Translations under genes and position numbers: made by a program | Part shown: positions 1 through 5,665 of the stretch, one piece after another | Layout of the letters: each line of letters starts with the position of its first letter | Numbering within the stretch: the stretch's first letter is position 1 | Notes under the pieces: generated by a model | Database searches by the model: none | Seen by the model: the letters and a program-made list of their open reading frames with translations, nothing else | Told to the model about the DNA's origin: nothing | DNA from: Desulfobacterales bacterium | GTDB taxonomy: Bacteria; Desulfobacterota; Desulfobulbia; Desulfobulbales; BM004 | Assembly: GCA_012974315.1 (NCBI GenBank) | Contig: JAAXQI010000240.1 | Coordinates: 1 to 6,964 of the forward strand | Direction of reading: 5' to 3' | DNA: 6,964 bases

Positions 1-68
1 AAATGATTGAGATACAGGCATATTTTTATTGTACGTTACTACATGGGCTATACGCAACTACCAAAAAC

Positions 69-105
69 AAAAAGCAGTAACCCCATTCAGGATTACGGCT
101 TTTTT
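69..105 (-). terminator. Terminator-like hairpin, probably bidirectional
   Basis: Inverted repeat AAAAAGC (69-75) with GCTTTTT (98-104), one A·G mismatch, then GTAA (77-80) with TTAC (93-96) around a 12-nt loop. T-rich tracts follow the stem on both strands, so it could stop transcription either way. On the minus strand it lies five nt beyond a sequence resembling a tRNA 3' end (111-126), the usual place for a tRNA gene's own terminator. No intact gene ends at it in this window. The structure is read by eye; no folding energy was computed. Confidence 0.6.
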
Positions 106-110
106 ATATA

Positions 111-126
111 TGGTGCGAAGGCCGGA
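111..126 (-). other. tRNA-Leu 3'-end-like fragment, candidate attachment-site scar
   Basis: Read on the minus strand, this stretch is TCCGGCCTTCGCACCA. The last 11 nt match the common bacterial tRNA-Leu acceptor end (CCTTCGC + A + CCA), and the preceding CCGG fits the 3' strand of a T stem. The T loop and the rest of a tRNA are absent on the right-hand side, so this is not a gene. A terminator-like hairpin follows directly, as it would after a real tRNA. Islands that insert in tRNA genes leave such a short 3' copy at one border, so this may be the left border of the decayed island. A chance match of about 11-15 nt cannot be excluded. Confidence 0.35.
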
Positions 127-219
127 GCCACAAGAGGGCTTATTTATAATTTGATTTTAACAAGTTACATACATTTCAAAATACACAACTTTCAAAATAC
201 CCGCTTTTGTACCCGCTTT

Positions 220-390
220 TCACGAGAACGAGACAAGAGATGTTAAAAGTTCATATGTTTCTTCCCAGGTATCACTTAAAATCGGAGAGTCCGAACCTTT
301 TACAACATAATTCTTGCCAACATCTTGAGTTTTGTCATACAAAATCTGGCTCAATATATCCACCGTACATCTTGATACTTTAGGAATCAT
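220..390 (-). pseudogene. Remnant ORF, 56 codons, unknown family (copy 1)
   Basis: An open frame runs from ATG (390-388) to TGA (222-220), giving 56 residues beginning MIPKVSRCTVDILSQ. An in-frame TAA sits immediately before the ATG and no Shine-Dalgarno sequence precedes it, so this is more likely the surviving 3' part of a longer gene than an intact small gene. It is hydrophilic with a Trp-Glu-Glu near the C-terminus, and I recognise no domain. A second, frame-damaged copy of its middle part lies at 1089-1160. Most differences between the copies still give similar residues (T/P, V/L, synonymous D, I/M), which argues that the frame once encoded a protein. Function unknown. Confidence 0.4.
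313..386. repeat. Direct repeat, copy 1 (flanks gtrA)
   Basis: This ~74-bp stretch recurs in the same orientation at 1089-1160. The first 36 bp (313-348) are identical to 1089-1124. After a diverged middle with 2 nt of indel, the last 14 bp (TGATACTTTAGGAA) are identical again. Weaker similarity continues for about 10-15 bp. Here the repeat lies inside the minus-strand remnant ORF at 220-390. Confidence 0.85.
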
Positions 391-452
391 TTATGACTTT
401 CAATGTATCAGCAGTTATGTGGAATTGTAAAAAATGAAAAGGACGGCCCTTG

Positions 453-917
453 CTATCCCTTGAAAATATAGAATTTTCGCATGCCGTAGTTTATCATAAC
501 AGCAGAAACAATATTAGCTGTAAAAGCATATGTTGTTTGCATGCCGTAATATCTGATCAGAAAACCCATCATGCTTGTACCAATTAACACACTTACTCCT
601 GATACGAGATAAAACAAGCCTATTTCAATAAATCTATTATGCCTGCCCGCCCTAAATACCCAAAATACGTTGATAATATATGCAACCATATTCGCAAAAA
701 TAAATGCGACTCCATTTGATAGCATGGAATTGAGTGAGCGAGTTGCCAAATCCACTTCCGTAACAGTTATTCCTAAAAGGACAATAAATAAATCTTTTTC
801 CTGCAATGAAGGAAAAATTTTCCAAGCAACAAGATGAAAAATGACTATATGCACAAAAGTAGCAAGACCGCCCGAAATTCCATACTTTACAAACTGAACC
901 AACGGGCCAGCTTCCAC
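453..917 (-). CDS. GtrA-family integral membrane protein
   Basis: The product is a small, very hydrophobic protein of 154 residues from the GTG at 917, with four likely membrane segments (about residues 8-32, 66-88, 98-121 and 128-147). It ends in the basic, aromatic motif RKFYIFKG typical of the GtrA-like family (PF04138). Internal features SNGVAF, AYIINVFWVF, GRH and FYLVSG fit a GtrA subtype with a long TM1-TM2 loop. Family members are thought to help move lipid-linked sugars across the inner membrane for O-antigen or cell-wall glycosylation; the substrate here is unknown. The GTG has AAAGGA directly against it, which is too close to act as a ribosome site. A perfect AGGAGG (956-961) lies 5 nt before an in-frame CTG (948-950), so the protein may begin there with 11 extra residues. 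The gene stands alone between two direct repeats in a degraded island. Confidence 0.85.
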   Translation of the reverse strand: MEAGPLVQFVKYGISGGLATFVHIVIFHLVAWKIFPSLQEKDLFIVLLGITVTEVDLATRSLNSMLSNGVAFIFANMVAYIINVFWVFRAGRHNRFIEIGLFYLVSGVSVLIGTSMMGFLIRYYGMQTTYAFTANIVSAVMINYGMRKFYIFKG

Positions 918-955
918 TCCTTTAAATTGTTCAAAATAATTATCGCTCAGAAGAA

Positions 956-961
956 CCTCCT
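956..961 (-). promoter_or_regulatory. Strong Shine-Dalgarno before an in-frame CTG (gtrA)
   Basis: AGGAGG on the minus strand is followed, after 5 nt, by CTG (950-948). That CTG is in frame with the GtrA protein and downstream of an in-frame TAG (962-960). No ATG, GTG or TTG occurs in frame between the TAG and the GTG at 917. The site therefore favours a non-standard CTG start, or marks a start codon lost by mutation. Confidence 0.5.
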
Positions 962-987
962 ATCATTAGTACTTTTCATATAATATT

Positions 988-1024
988 TGCCGACCTAACT
1001 GATGAAATGTTTTGCTGCCGACCT
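988..1024. repeat. Paired 9-bp direct repeats upstream of gtrA
   Basis: TGCCGACCT occurs at 988-996 and again at 1016-1024, 28 bp apart in the same orientation, in the stretch between gtrA and the second remnant copy. On the gtrA strand they read AGGTCGGCA, just upstream of an AT-rich TATTATATG stretch (about 979-987) that could be a -10 region. They could bind a regulator, but no protein is identified. The rest of 918-1088 shows no gene. Confidence 0.35.
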
Positions 1025-1088
1025 GTTTAACTTCTTTAAAATAAAATCTAAAATAGATATTCAAAAAAGCAAATACGGCTGAACATTA

Positions 1089-1160
1089 CTTGCCAACATC
1101 TTGAGTTTTGTCATACAAAATCTGACTCAACATGTCCAGTGGACATTGATACTTTAGGAA
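1089..1160. repeat. Direct repeat, copy 2 (broken second copy of remnant ORF)
   Basis: Second copy of the repeat at 313-386, in the same orientation and 776 bp further right. On the minus strand it reads CPLDMLSQILYDKTQDVGK and then hits TAA. Upstream, a 2-nt length change relative to copy 1 shifts the frame. The copy is therefore non-coding now but preserves about 19 residues of the ancestral frame. The two copies bracket gtrA. Confidence 0.85.
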
Positions 1161-1207
1161 GGATTCACGACTTTTGATTGATAGCAAACATTTATCCTTT
1201 TTCATTC

Positions 1208-1366
1208 TCATTTTTTTTGTGATGCAGCCCAAACCCAACCTTGGATTTGCTCTAATGCCTTTATCCTGTCTTCAGTCAGTTGCCCCTTCTTGTATTCACC
1301 TCTGCGATTACTCACCCAAGCACCAAGTCTGAAACCATCGTTAGTCATATGCCCATACGGTACTCC
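1208..1366 (-). pseudogene. Helicase-associated-domain protein, C-terminal fragment
   Basis: On the minus strand, from about 1366 to the TGA at 1210-1208, the frame encodes about 52 residues that match the helicase-associated (HA, PF03457) domain pattern. In order they are VPYGH, DGFRLGAWVSNRR, EYKKGQLTEDRI, then ALEQIQGWVW and a short SQKK tail. This domain occurs in tandem at the C-termini of large DEAD/DEAH-type helicase-like proteins, often in mobile or accessory regions. Only the last repeat survives. The homology stops near 1366, exactly where the oppositely oriented integrase fragment begins, so the 5' bulk of the gene was lost by a rearrangement. No start codon can be assigned. Confidence 0.7.
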
Positions 1367-1368
1367 TA

Positions 1369-1842
1369 GTGCAGAGGTCTTTTCGGAATCAGCTTGTTAC
1401 ACCAACAAAGACTGGGAAGAATCGAAGAATCGATATTTCAGACCAGCTTTATTTTGCATTGAAAAAACTGCATTTGCAGCGGAAAGAAGAGGCCTTGCAA
1501 GGTGGCATGGATGCACCTGTATCAATCATATTTCATACCAAGGGATCACATACTTCGCAGAACAGTGTACGCAACATTTGGAAAAGGTTACTGGATAAGT
1601 GTGGCTTGAATTACAGGAAGTTCCATACAACAAGGCATACCTTTGCTTCATTGTTGATCAGCAATAATGAATCTCTTGCTTACATTAAAGAATTGATGGG
1701 TCACCACTCTATTCAAATGACCGTTGATGAGTACGGTCATCTCCTTCCTACTGAAAATCGTGATGCCGTAAATTCTCTTGATGATGCGACAATCCGCAAC
1801 TCCACCGCAACCACCCAAAGCAGAAAGGCTGCAGCCCTTTAG
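1369..1842 (+). pseudogene. Tyrosine recombinase (phage-type integrase), C-terminal fragment
   Basis: The frame from GTG 1369 to TAG 1842 gives 157 residues covering the second half of the catalytic domain of a tyrosine recombinase. Visible are the beta-hairpin Lys region TPTKTGKNRRIDIS (Lys about 14), the H-x-x-R box HTTRH (His86, Arg89), the second His box GHHS (about 111-114) and the nucleophilic tyrosine in VDEYGH (Tyr122). The N-terminal arm and core-binding domains and the first catalytic Arg are missing; such enzymes usually have about 350-400 residues. An in-frame TAG at 1342-1344 closes the frame upstream. The gene ends 22 bp from the 3' end of tRNA-Met, the standard position for the integrase of an element inserted at a tRNA. 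It should be inactive. Confidence 0.85.
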
Positions 1843-1864
1843 GATTACAGCCGTTATATTCAAG

Positions 1865-1941
1865 TGGTGGCGATGCAGGGAATTGAACCCCGGACACCAC
1901 GGATATGAGCCGTGTGCTCTCACCATCTGAGCTACATCGCC
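1865..1941 (-). tRNA. tRNA-Met (CAU), elongator
   Basis: A 77-nt cloverleaf with the CCA end encoded. The acceptor stem GGCGATG/CATCGCC is fully paired, followed by discriminator A and CCA. The D stem is GCTC/GAGC with GG in the loop. The anticodon stem is CACGG/CCGTG with loop CTCATAT, so the anticodon CAT corresponds to 1905-1907 on the plus strand. The T stem is CGGGG/CCCTG with one G·T pair and loop TTCAATT. The paired position 1-72 excludes the initiator type. The sequence resembles elongator tRNA-Met rather than the CAU-anticodon tRNA-Ile2, although that call rests on recall. The 3' end points at the integrase fragment, so this gene is the likely insertion target and still appears intact. 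Confidence 0.95.
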
Positions 1942-1954
1942 ACAAGAGGGGTCA

Positions 1955-1983
1955 AATATGTTCAATTTCCCTTGACATGTCAA
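1955..1983 (-). promoter_or_regulatory. Candidate sigma70 promoter of tRNA-Met
   Basis: The minus strand has a perfect -35 TTGACA (1983-1978), a 17-nt spacer and CATATT (1960-1955) as a 4/6 match to the -10 box. Transcription would start about 7 bp before the tRNA 5' end. The -35 lies within the perfect 12-bp palindrome TTGACATGTCAA (1972-1983), which also gives a TTGACA on the plus strand. Confidence 0.55.
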
Positions 1984-2050
1984 CAGGAAAATCTATTTCA
2001 ATGGCCTGTTTTATTGTCAAAGGTAAAGTTATCAGGCCGGTTATGTTAAT

Positions 2051-2084
2051 AAAAAAAGGGCCTCGCATAACGAGACCCTTTTTT
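2051..2084 (-). terminator. Bidirectional intrinsic terminator after groEL
   Basis: On the minus strand GGGTCTCG pairs with CGAGGCCC (one T·G pair) around the 5-nt loop TTATG. A run of seven T follows and a run of six A precedes it. On the plus strand the same stem ends in six T. It lies 45 bp beyond the groEL stop and is the only strong terminator between groEL and the tRNA, so it should end the groESL transcript. Confidence 0.9.
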
Positions 2085-2128
2085 GTGAATAATTTAAAAC
2101 GAGAGGTGTTTACTGCATAGGCCGCTTA

Positions 2129-3796
2129 TTACATCATGCCGCCCATACCACCCATTCCGCCCATACCGCCCATGCCGCCAGGCATACCGCCACCACCACC
2201 AGCGCCGCCGCCAGCGTCATCTTCAGGATGTTCACACACCATGCACTCAGTGGTTAAAAGCAGACCTGCAACACTTGCTGCATTCTGCAGAGCAAAGCGG
2301 GTTACCTTGGCTGGATCAATGACACCTGCCTTAATGAGGTCTTCATACTCTTCATTCTCAGCATTAAAGCCGATGGCACCTTTCAGTTCCTTTACATGTT
2401 CAACGATGACAGAACCTTCACGGCCTGCATTGTTGGCGATCTGGCGTACAGGCTCTTCCAGAGCTCTGGCAATAAGTTTCTTGCCAAGGGCTTGGTCGCC
2501 TGTCAACTCAAGCTTGTCGAGGACTTTGAGGCAGCGCAGATAAGCAACACCGCCACCGGGAACAATACCCTCTTCAACGGCTGCGCGGGTTGCATTCAAG
2601 GCATCTTCAACACGGGCCTTGCGCTCTTTCATCTCTGTTTCTGTGGCAGCACCGACATTGATAACTGCTACGCCGCCGATGAGTTTTGCTAAACGTTCTT
2701 GCAGTTTCTCGCGGTCATAATCAGATGAGGACTCATCAATCTGGGCCCGGATCTGCTTGACGCGGCCTTCCAGCTTATCTTTGTCGCCACCACCGTCAAC
2801 GATGGTTGTGTTGTCCTTATCAATAACAATGCGCTTGGCAGTGCCAAGGTCATTGATGGTTACATTTTCAAGTTTGATGCCGAGGTCTTCGGTGATGACC
2901 TGGCCGCCGGTAAGAATAGCGAGATCTTCCAACATGGATTTTCTGCGATCGCCAAAGCCCGGGGCTTTAACAGCAGCAATGTTCAAGGTGCCGCGCAGTT
3001 TGTTAACCACTAATGTGGCAAGGGCCTCACCGTCAACATCTTCTGCGATGATAAGCAAAGGCTTGCCCATCTTGGCCACCTGCTCCAGGATAGGAAGAAG
3101 GTCTTTCATGGAGCTGACCTTCTTTTCATTAATGAGAATTACAGCATCTTCCAGGTTGACTTCCATCTTTTCAGGATCGGTCACAAAATAAGGGGAAAGG
3201 TAGCCTCGGTCAAACTGCATACCCTCGACAACGTCAAGGGTTGTTTCCATCGATTTTGCTTCCTCCACGGTAATGACACCCTCCTTACCAACTTTGTCCA
3301 TGGCCTCGGCAATGATGTTGCCGATGGTTGCATCATTATTGGCGGAAATGGTACCTACCTGGGCAATTTCTTTCTGCTCTTTGGTGGGTTTGGCAATATT
3401 TTTCAGCTCTGCCACAATGGCTGTAACGCTTTTATCGATGCCGCGTTTGATATCCATTGGATTGGCGCCGGCTGCAACCAGCTTGGAGCCTTCGGCGTAG
3501 ATTCCCTGGGCCAGGATGGTAGCAGTTGTGGTGCCGTCACCAGCCACATCACTGGTTTTGGAAGCAACCTCTTTTACCATCTGGGCGCCCATGTTTTCAA
3601 ATCTGTCTTTCAGCTCAATTTCTTTGGCAACGCTTACACCGTCCTTGGTGATTGTCGGGGAGCCATAGGATCTTTCAAGCAGAACGTTACGTCCTTTGGG
3701 GCCCAATGTAACCTTGACAGCATCTGCCAGGATGTTGATACCCTTGAGAATTGACTCACGGGCTTTCACGCCATATTTAATATCTTTTCCAGCCAT
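2129..3796 (-). CDS. groEL: Chaperonin GroEL (Cpn60, Hsp60)
   Basis: A 555-residue subunit of the cytosolic double-ring ATP-driven folding chamber; it encloses non-native proteins under the GroES lid. The length is close to the usual 540-550. Nucleotide-binding motifs are intact: LGPKGRN (31-37), TITKDG with Asp52, and GDGTTTAT (86-93). The apical hydrophobic substrate site YLSPYF is at about 198-203. The cpn60 signature AAVEEGIVPGGG sits near residue 400-410. The C-terminus is the flexible Gly-Gly-Met tail, with four GGM units before the final MM, preceded by a Gly-rich stretch. The start ATG is preceded by GAGGAG (3812-3807) at 10 nt, slightly long. It lies 80 bp downstream of groES, with no terminator between them, and clearly shares its transcript. 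A weak CCAAT/ATTGG inverted repeat (3817-3833) lies in that gap. The gene appears complete. Confidence 0.99.
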   Translation of the reverse strand: MAGKDIKYGVKARESILKGINILADAVKVTLGPKGRNVLLERSYGSPTITKDGVSVAKEIELKDRFENMGAQMVKEVASKTSDVAGDGTTTATILAQGIYAEGSKLVAAGANPMDIKRGIDKSVTAIVAELKNIAKPTKEQKEIAQVGTISANNDATIGNIIAEAMDKVGKEGVITVEEAKSMETTLDVVEGMQFDRGYLSPYFVTDPEKMEVNLEDAVILINEKKVSSMKDLLPILEQVAKMGKPLLIIAEDVDGEALATLVVNKLRGTLNIAAVKAPGFGDRRKSMLEDLAILTGGQVITEDLGIKLENVTINDLGTAKRIVIDKDNTTIVDGGGDKDKLEGRVKQIRAQIDESSSDYDREKLQERLAKLIGGVAVINVGAATETEMKERKARVEDALNATRAAVEEGIVPGGGVAYLRCLKVLDKLELTGDQALGKKLIARALEEPVRQIANNAGREGSVIVEHVKELKGAIGFNAENEEYEDLIKAGVIDPAKVTRFALQNAASVAGLLLTTECMVCEHPEDDAGGGAGGGGGMPGGMGGMGGMGGMGGMM

Positions 3797-3876
3797 AATT
3801 TACTCTCTCCTCATATCCAATTTTATCGATTGGTAATTATTAAAACAGGTTAGAATTATTTACTCTAAAAGTGCTG

Positions 3877-4167
3877 TTATCTTTCAACAACGGCGAGAAT
3901 GTCATCCTCACGCATAATGAGATGGTCTACGCCGTCAAACTTAACATCGGTGCCGCCATATTTGCTGAATAAGACACGGTCGCCAACCTTTACATCCATT
4001 TTTACCCGGTCGCCTTTTTCGTTAATCTTACCTTTACCAACAGCAATTACTTCACCTTCGGCCGGTTTTTCCTTTGCAGAATCTGGAATAATAATACCGC
4101 CTTTGGTTGTTGTTTCCTCTTCCAAGCGTTTGACCAGAATCCGGTCATTCAGTGGACGAACTTTCAT
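3877..4167 (-). CDS. groES: Co-chaperonin GroES (Cpn10, Hsp10)
   Basis: A 96-residue subunit of the heptameric lid that caps GroEL. The N-terminus MKVRPLNDRILVKR is the family signature. The mobile loop that docks on GroEL is at about residues 16-33 and contains GGIIIPD. The roof and core beta-strand segments GEVIAVGKG, VKVGDRVLFSKYGGT and ILAVVE follow. Length and order are normal. ATG at 4167 is preceded by a strong GGAGGAG (4178-4172) at 4 nt. It is the first gene of the groESL operon and has its own candidate promoter at 4215-4243. Confidence 0.98.
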   Translation of the reverse strand: MKVRPLNDRILVKRLEEETTTKGGIIIPDSAKEKPAEGEVIAVGKGKINEKGDRVKMDVKVGDRVLFSKYGGTDVKFDGVDHLIMREDDILAVVER

Positions 4168-4214
4168 GTTTCTCCTCCGTATAATTGTTAGTTTAAACTT
4201 TTTAATTTTTCCCG

Positions 4215-4243
4215 ATTAAACAGGTGTGTGTTCAATCTTCAAG
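4215..4243 (-). promoter_or_regulatory. Candidate groESL promoter, overlapping sigma70- and sigma32-like
   Basis: On the minus strand, TTGAAG (4242-4237), 16 nt and TTTAAT (4220-4215) make a sigma70-type promoter with a 5/6 -10 box. Overlapping it, CTTGAA (4243-4238), 13 nt and CCTGTTTA (4224-4217) resemble the heat-shock sigma32 pattern, with a good -35 and an imperfect -10. Either would give a 5' leader of about 40 nt. No CIRCE inverted repeat (TTAGCACTC-N9-GAGTGCTAA) is visible in 4168-4361. Confidence 0.4.
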
Positions 4244-4361
4244 AACAGGACAGTTGTTATTTCACTAATACCTTGAAAAAAAAGGTTATTTTGGAACAAA
4301 TGTCAGGATGGTGGAACTATAGGCACGATATTTGAAAAATCAAGAGAGGATCTTAAAAAAA

Positions 4362-5429
4362 TTATACTTCAACGACCCAACCATATGGATCTTTAGTATA
4401 ACCATTCTGGATGGCCTGCAGTTCATCGAATAATTTTTGGGCAAGTTCCCCTGTTTTCCCATTATTTATGGTACATATCTGGCCTTTGTAGTTAATTTCT
4501 CCAACCGGTGAAATTACAGCAGCTGTACCGGTACCGAAAACTTCCCTTAGGGTCCCCTTTTCATTGGCGGAAAGCACATCACCAATGGAGATCCTTTTTT
4601 CAGAAACCTTCAGGCCCCAGTCCTTCGTCAGGCGAAGAACAGAATCTCTTGTGATGCCCGGCAAAATACTTCCTGTGAGCGGAGGCGTAATAAGCTCATC
4701 GCCTATCAGGAAAAAAATGTTCATGGTGCCTACTTCTTCTATGTACCTGCGCTCAATGGCATCAAGCCAGAGCACCTGGGTGTATCCCTGCTTTTGCGCT
4801 TCCACTGCAGCCATAATGCTGGCGGCATAATTGCCTCCTGTTTTGACATTGCCAACACCGCCTGCAACTGCCCGTACATACTTGTCTGTCACAAAGATTT
4901 TTACCGGATTAAACCCTTCCGGGTAGTATGCCCCGACCGGACAATTGATAATGAAGAAAATATATTGCTTGGCTGGCCTGACCCCAAGTCCTGCCTCGGA
5001 AGCAACCATGGTCGGGCGGATATAGAGAGTCGCTCCGTCCACCTTTGGAATCCAGCCTTTATCAAGAGTAATAAGTTTTTTTAAGGCGTCGTAGACAACG
5101 TCCACCGGGATTTCCGGCATACACATCCTGGCAGCGGAAATATTCATCCGTTGCAGGTTGTCAGTTGGCCGGAAGAGATAAATCCTGTCATCTTTGCCGT
5201 GATAGGCCTTTAAACCTTCAAAGATTTCCTGACCGTAGTGCAGAACCATGGCAGCCGGATCAAGGGAAAAATTCCCATACGGTTTTATTGCAGCATCATG
5301 CCAGCCGAGATGTTCGTCATACAACATGACGAACATATGATCTGTCATGTGTTTCCCAAACCCTAAAGAATTTTCATCCGGCTTCGCCTTGAGGAGGTCG
5401 GGAGCCGCTTTTTCGACCCGGATATCCAT
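4362..5429 (-). CDS. ilvE: Branched-chain amino acid aminotransferase
   Basis: A 355-residue fold-type IV PLP enzyme of the longer IlvE_II/eukaryote-like BCAT type. It interconverts leucine, isoleucine and valine with their 2-oxo acids, using glutamate/2-oxoglutarate as amino partner; cytosolic. Visible features are the N-terminal FGKHMTDHMF and HYGQEIFEGLKAY (64-76), RPT (138-140), the PLP-bearing lysine in GNVKTGGNYAAS (Lys196), the class-IV signature region YIEEVGTMNIFF (229-240), and the phosphate-cup FGTGTAAVISPV (298-309). The length is normal for the group and no key residue is missing. ATG at 5429 has AAGGAG (5444-5439) at 9 nt. It lies on the same strand as groESL, with 194 bp between them. 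No clear terminator is visible after its stop, so some readthrough into groESL is possible. Its own promoter and repeat-bearing leader lie upstream. Confidence 0.97.
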   Translation of the reverse strand: MDIRVEKAAPDLLKAKPDENSLGFGKHMTDHMFVMLYDEHLGWHDAAIKPYGNFSLDPAAMVLHYGQEIFEGLKAYHGKDDRIYLFRPTDNLQRMNISAARMCMPEIPVDVVYDALKKLITLDKGWIPKVDGATLYIRPTMVASEAGLGVRPAKQYIFFIINCPVGAYYPEGFNPVKIFVTDKYVRAVAGGVGNVKTGGNYAASIMAAVEAQKQGYTQVLWLDAIERRYIEEVGTMNIFFLIGDELITPPLTGSILPGITRDSVLRLTKDWGLKVSEKRISIGDVLSANEKGTLREVFGTGTAAVISPVGEINYKGQICTINNGKTGELAQKLFDELQAIQNGYTKDPYGWVVEV

Positions 5430-5447
5430 TCAGAACTACTCCTTCCA

Positions 5448-5489
5448 ATAAGCTTCTTTTTGCTTCTCTGGATAAGCTTCTTTTTGCTT
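5448..5489. repeat. 24-bp tandem repeat in the ilvE leader
   Basis: An 18-bp unit, ATAAGCTTCTTTTTGCTT, occurs at 5448-5465 and 5472-5489, identical and with a 24-bp period. On the ilvE strand it lies directly before the Shine-Dalgarno site. Because 24 is a multiple of three, one frame reads KQKEAYPE and then KQKEAYWKE before a TAG that overlaps the SD. That frame has no ATG, GTG or TTG, so translation is doubtful. Confidence 0.8.
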
Positions 5490-5518
5490 TCCTTTTTCAA
5501 TACAGTATATTAGAAAAT

Positions 5519-5537
5519 AAAAGAGGGGTGCTCTTTT
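5519..5537 (-). other. Leader hairpin near the ilvE transcript 5' end
   Basis: AAAAGAG (5519-5525) pairs perfectly with CTCTTTT (5531-5537) around a 5-nt loop. It would sit within the first ~25 nt of the predicted ilvE transcript. On the minus strand it is followed by the T-rich ATTTTCT. With only two G-C pairs it is a weak terminator at best; it could instead shield the 5' end or be a partial attenuator. The role is not established. Confidence 0.4.
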
Positions 5538-5547
5538 AAAAAAACGA

Positions 5548-5576
5548 ATTATAGCCTATACCTCCAACCTTGTGAA
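5548..5576 (-). promoter_or_regulatory. Strong sigma70-type promoter of ilvE
   Basis: The minus strand carries TTCACA (5576-5571, 5/6 to TTGACA), exactly 17 nt, and a perfect TATAAT (5553-5548). Initiation near 5541 would give a leader of about 112 nt before the ilvE ATG. It is the best promoter match in the window. Confidence 0.75.
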
Positions 5577-5665
5577 AATGCAACTGTATATGGAATCCCC
5601 CCCCGGGTATTTTTAAAAGTATGTAATGGTTAGTGATGATATCGAGTACGGTTAGTATAGAGTAT

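Noticed and set aside
127..138. 12-bp match GCCACAAGAGGG shared with the tRNA-Met 5' flank (1939-1950)
   Set aside because: A 12-bp match is expected by chance in a window of this size, and it lies at the wrong (5') end of the tRNA for an attachment duplicate.
7..246. Plus-strand 79-codon open frame at the left edge
   Set aside because: It runs through the terminator hairpin and the tRNA-like scar, has no ribosome site or recognisable domain, and overlaps the end of the opposite-strand remnant.
1290..1598. Plus-strand frame overlapping the integrase fragment
   Set aside because: It is in a different frame from the recognisable integrase motifs and crosses the junction of two unrelated fragments.
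1648..1983. Minus-strand frames through the tRNA and the integrase 3' end
   Set aside because: They read across a clear tRNA gene and antisense to recognised integrase motifs; they are shadows.
1905..2120. Plus-strand 71-codon frame between the tRNA and groEL
   Set aside because: It begins inside the tRNA anticodon region and runs through the terminator hairpin, with no conserved motif.
2136..3500. Long plus-strand frames opposite groEL, including a Pro-rich one
   Set aside because: They mirror groEL codon usage; the Pro-rich stretch is the complement of the Gly-Gly-Met tail.
4265..4295. Inverted repeat AATACCTT...AAGGTTATT as an ilvE terminator
   Set aside because: The stem is imperfect and AT-rich, the run of T lies in the loop, and no U-run follows it on the ilvE strand.
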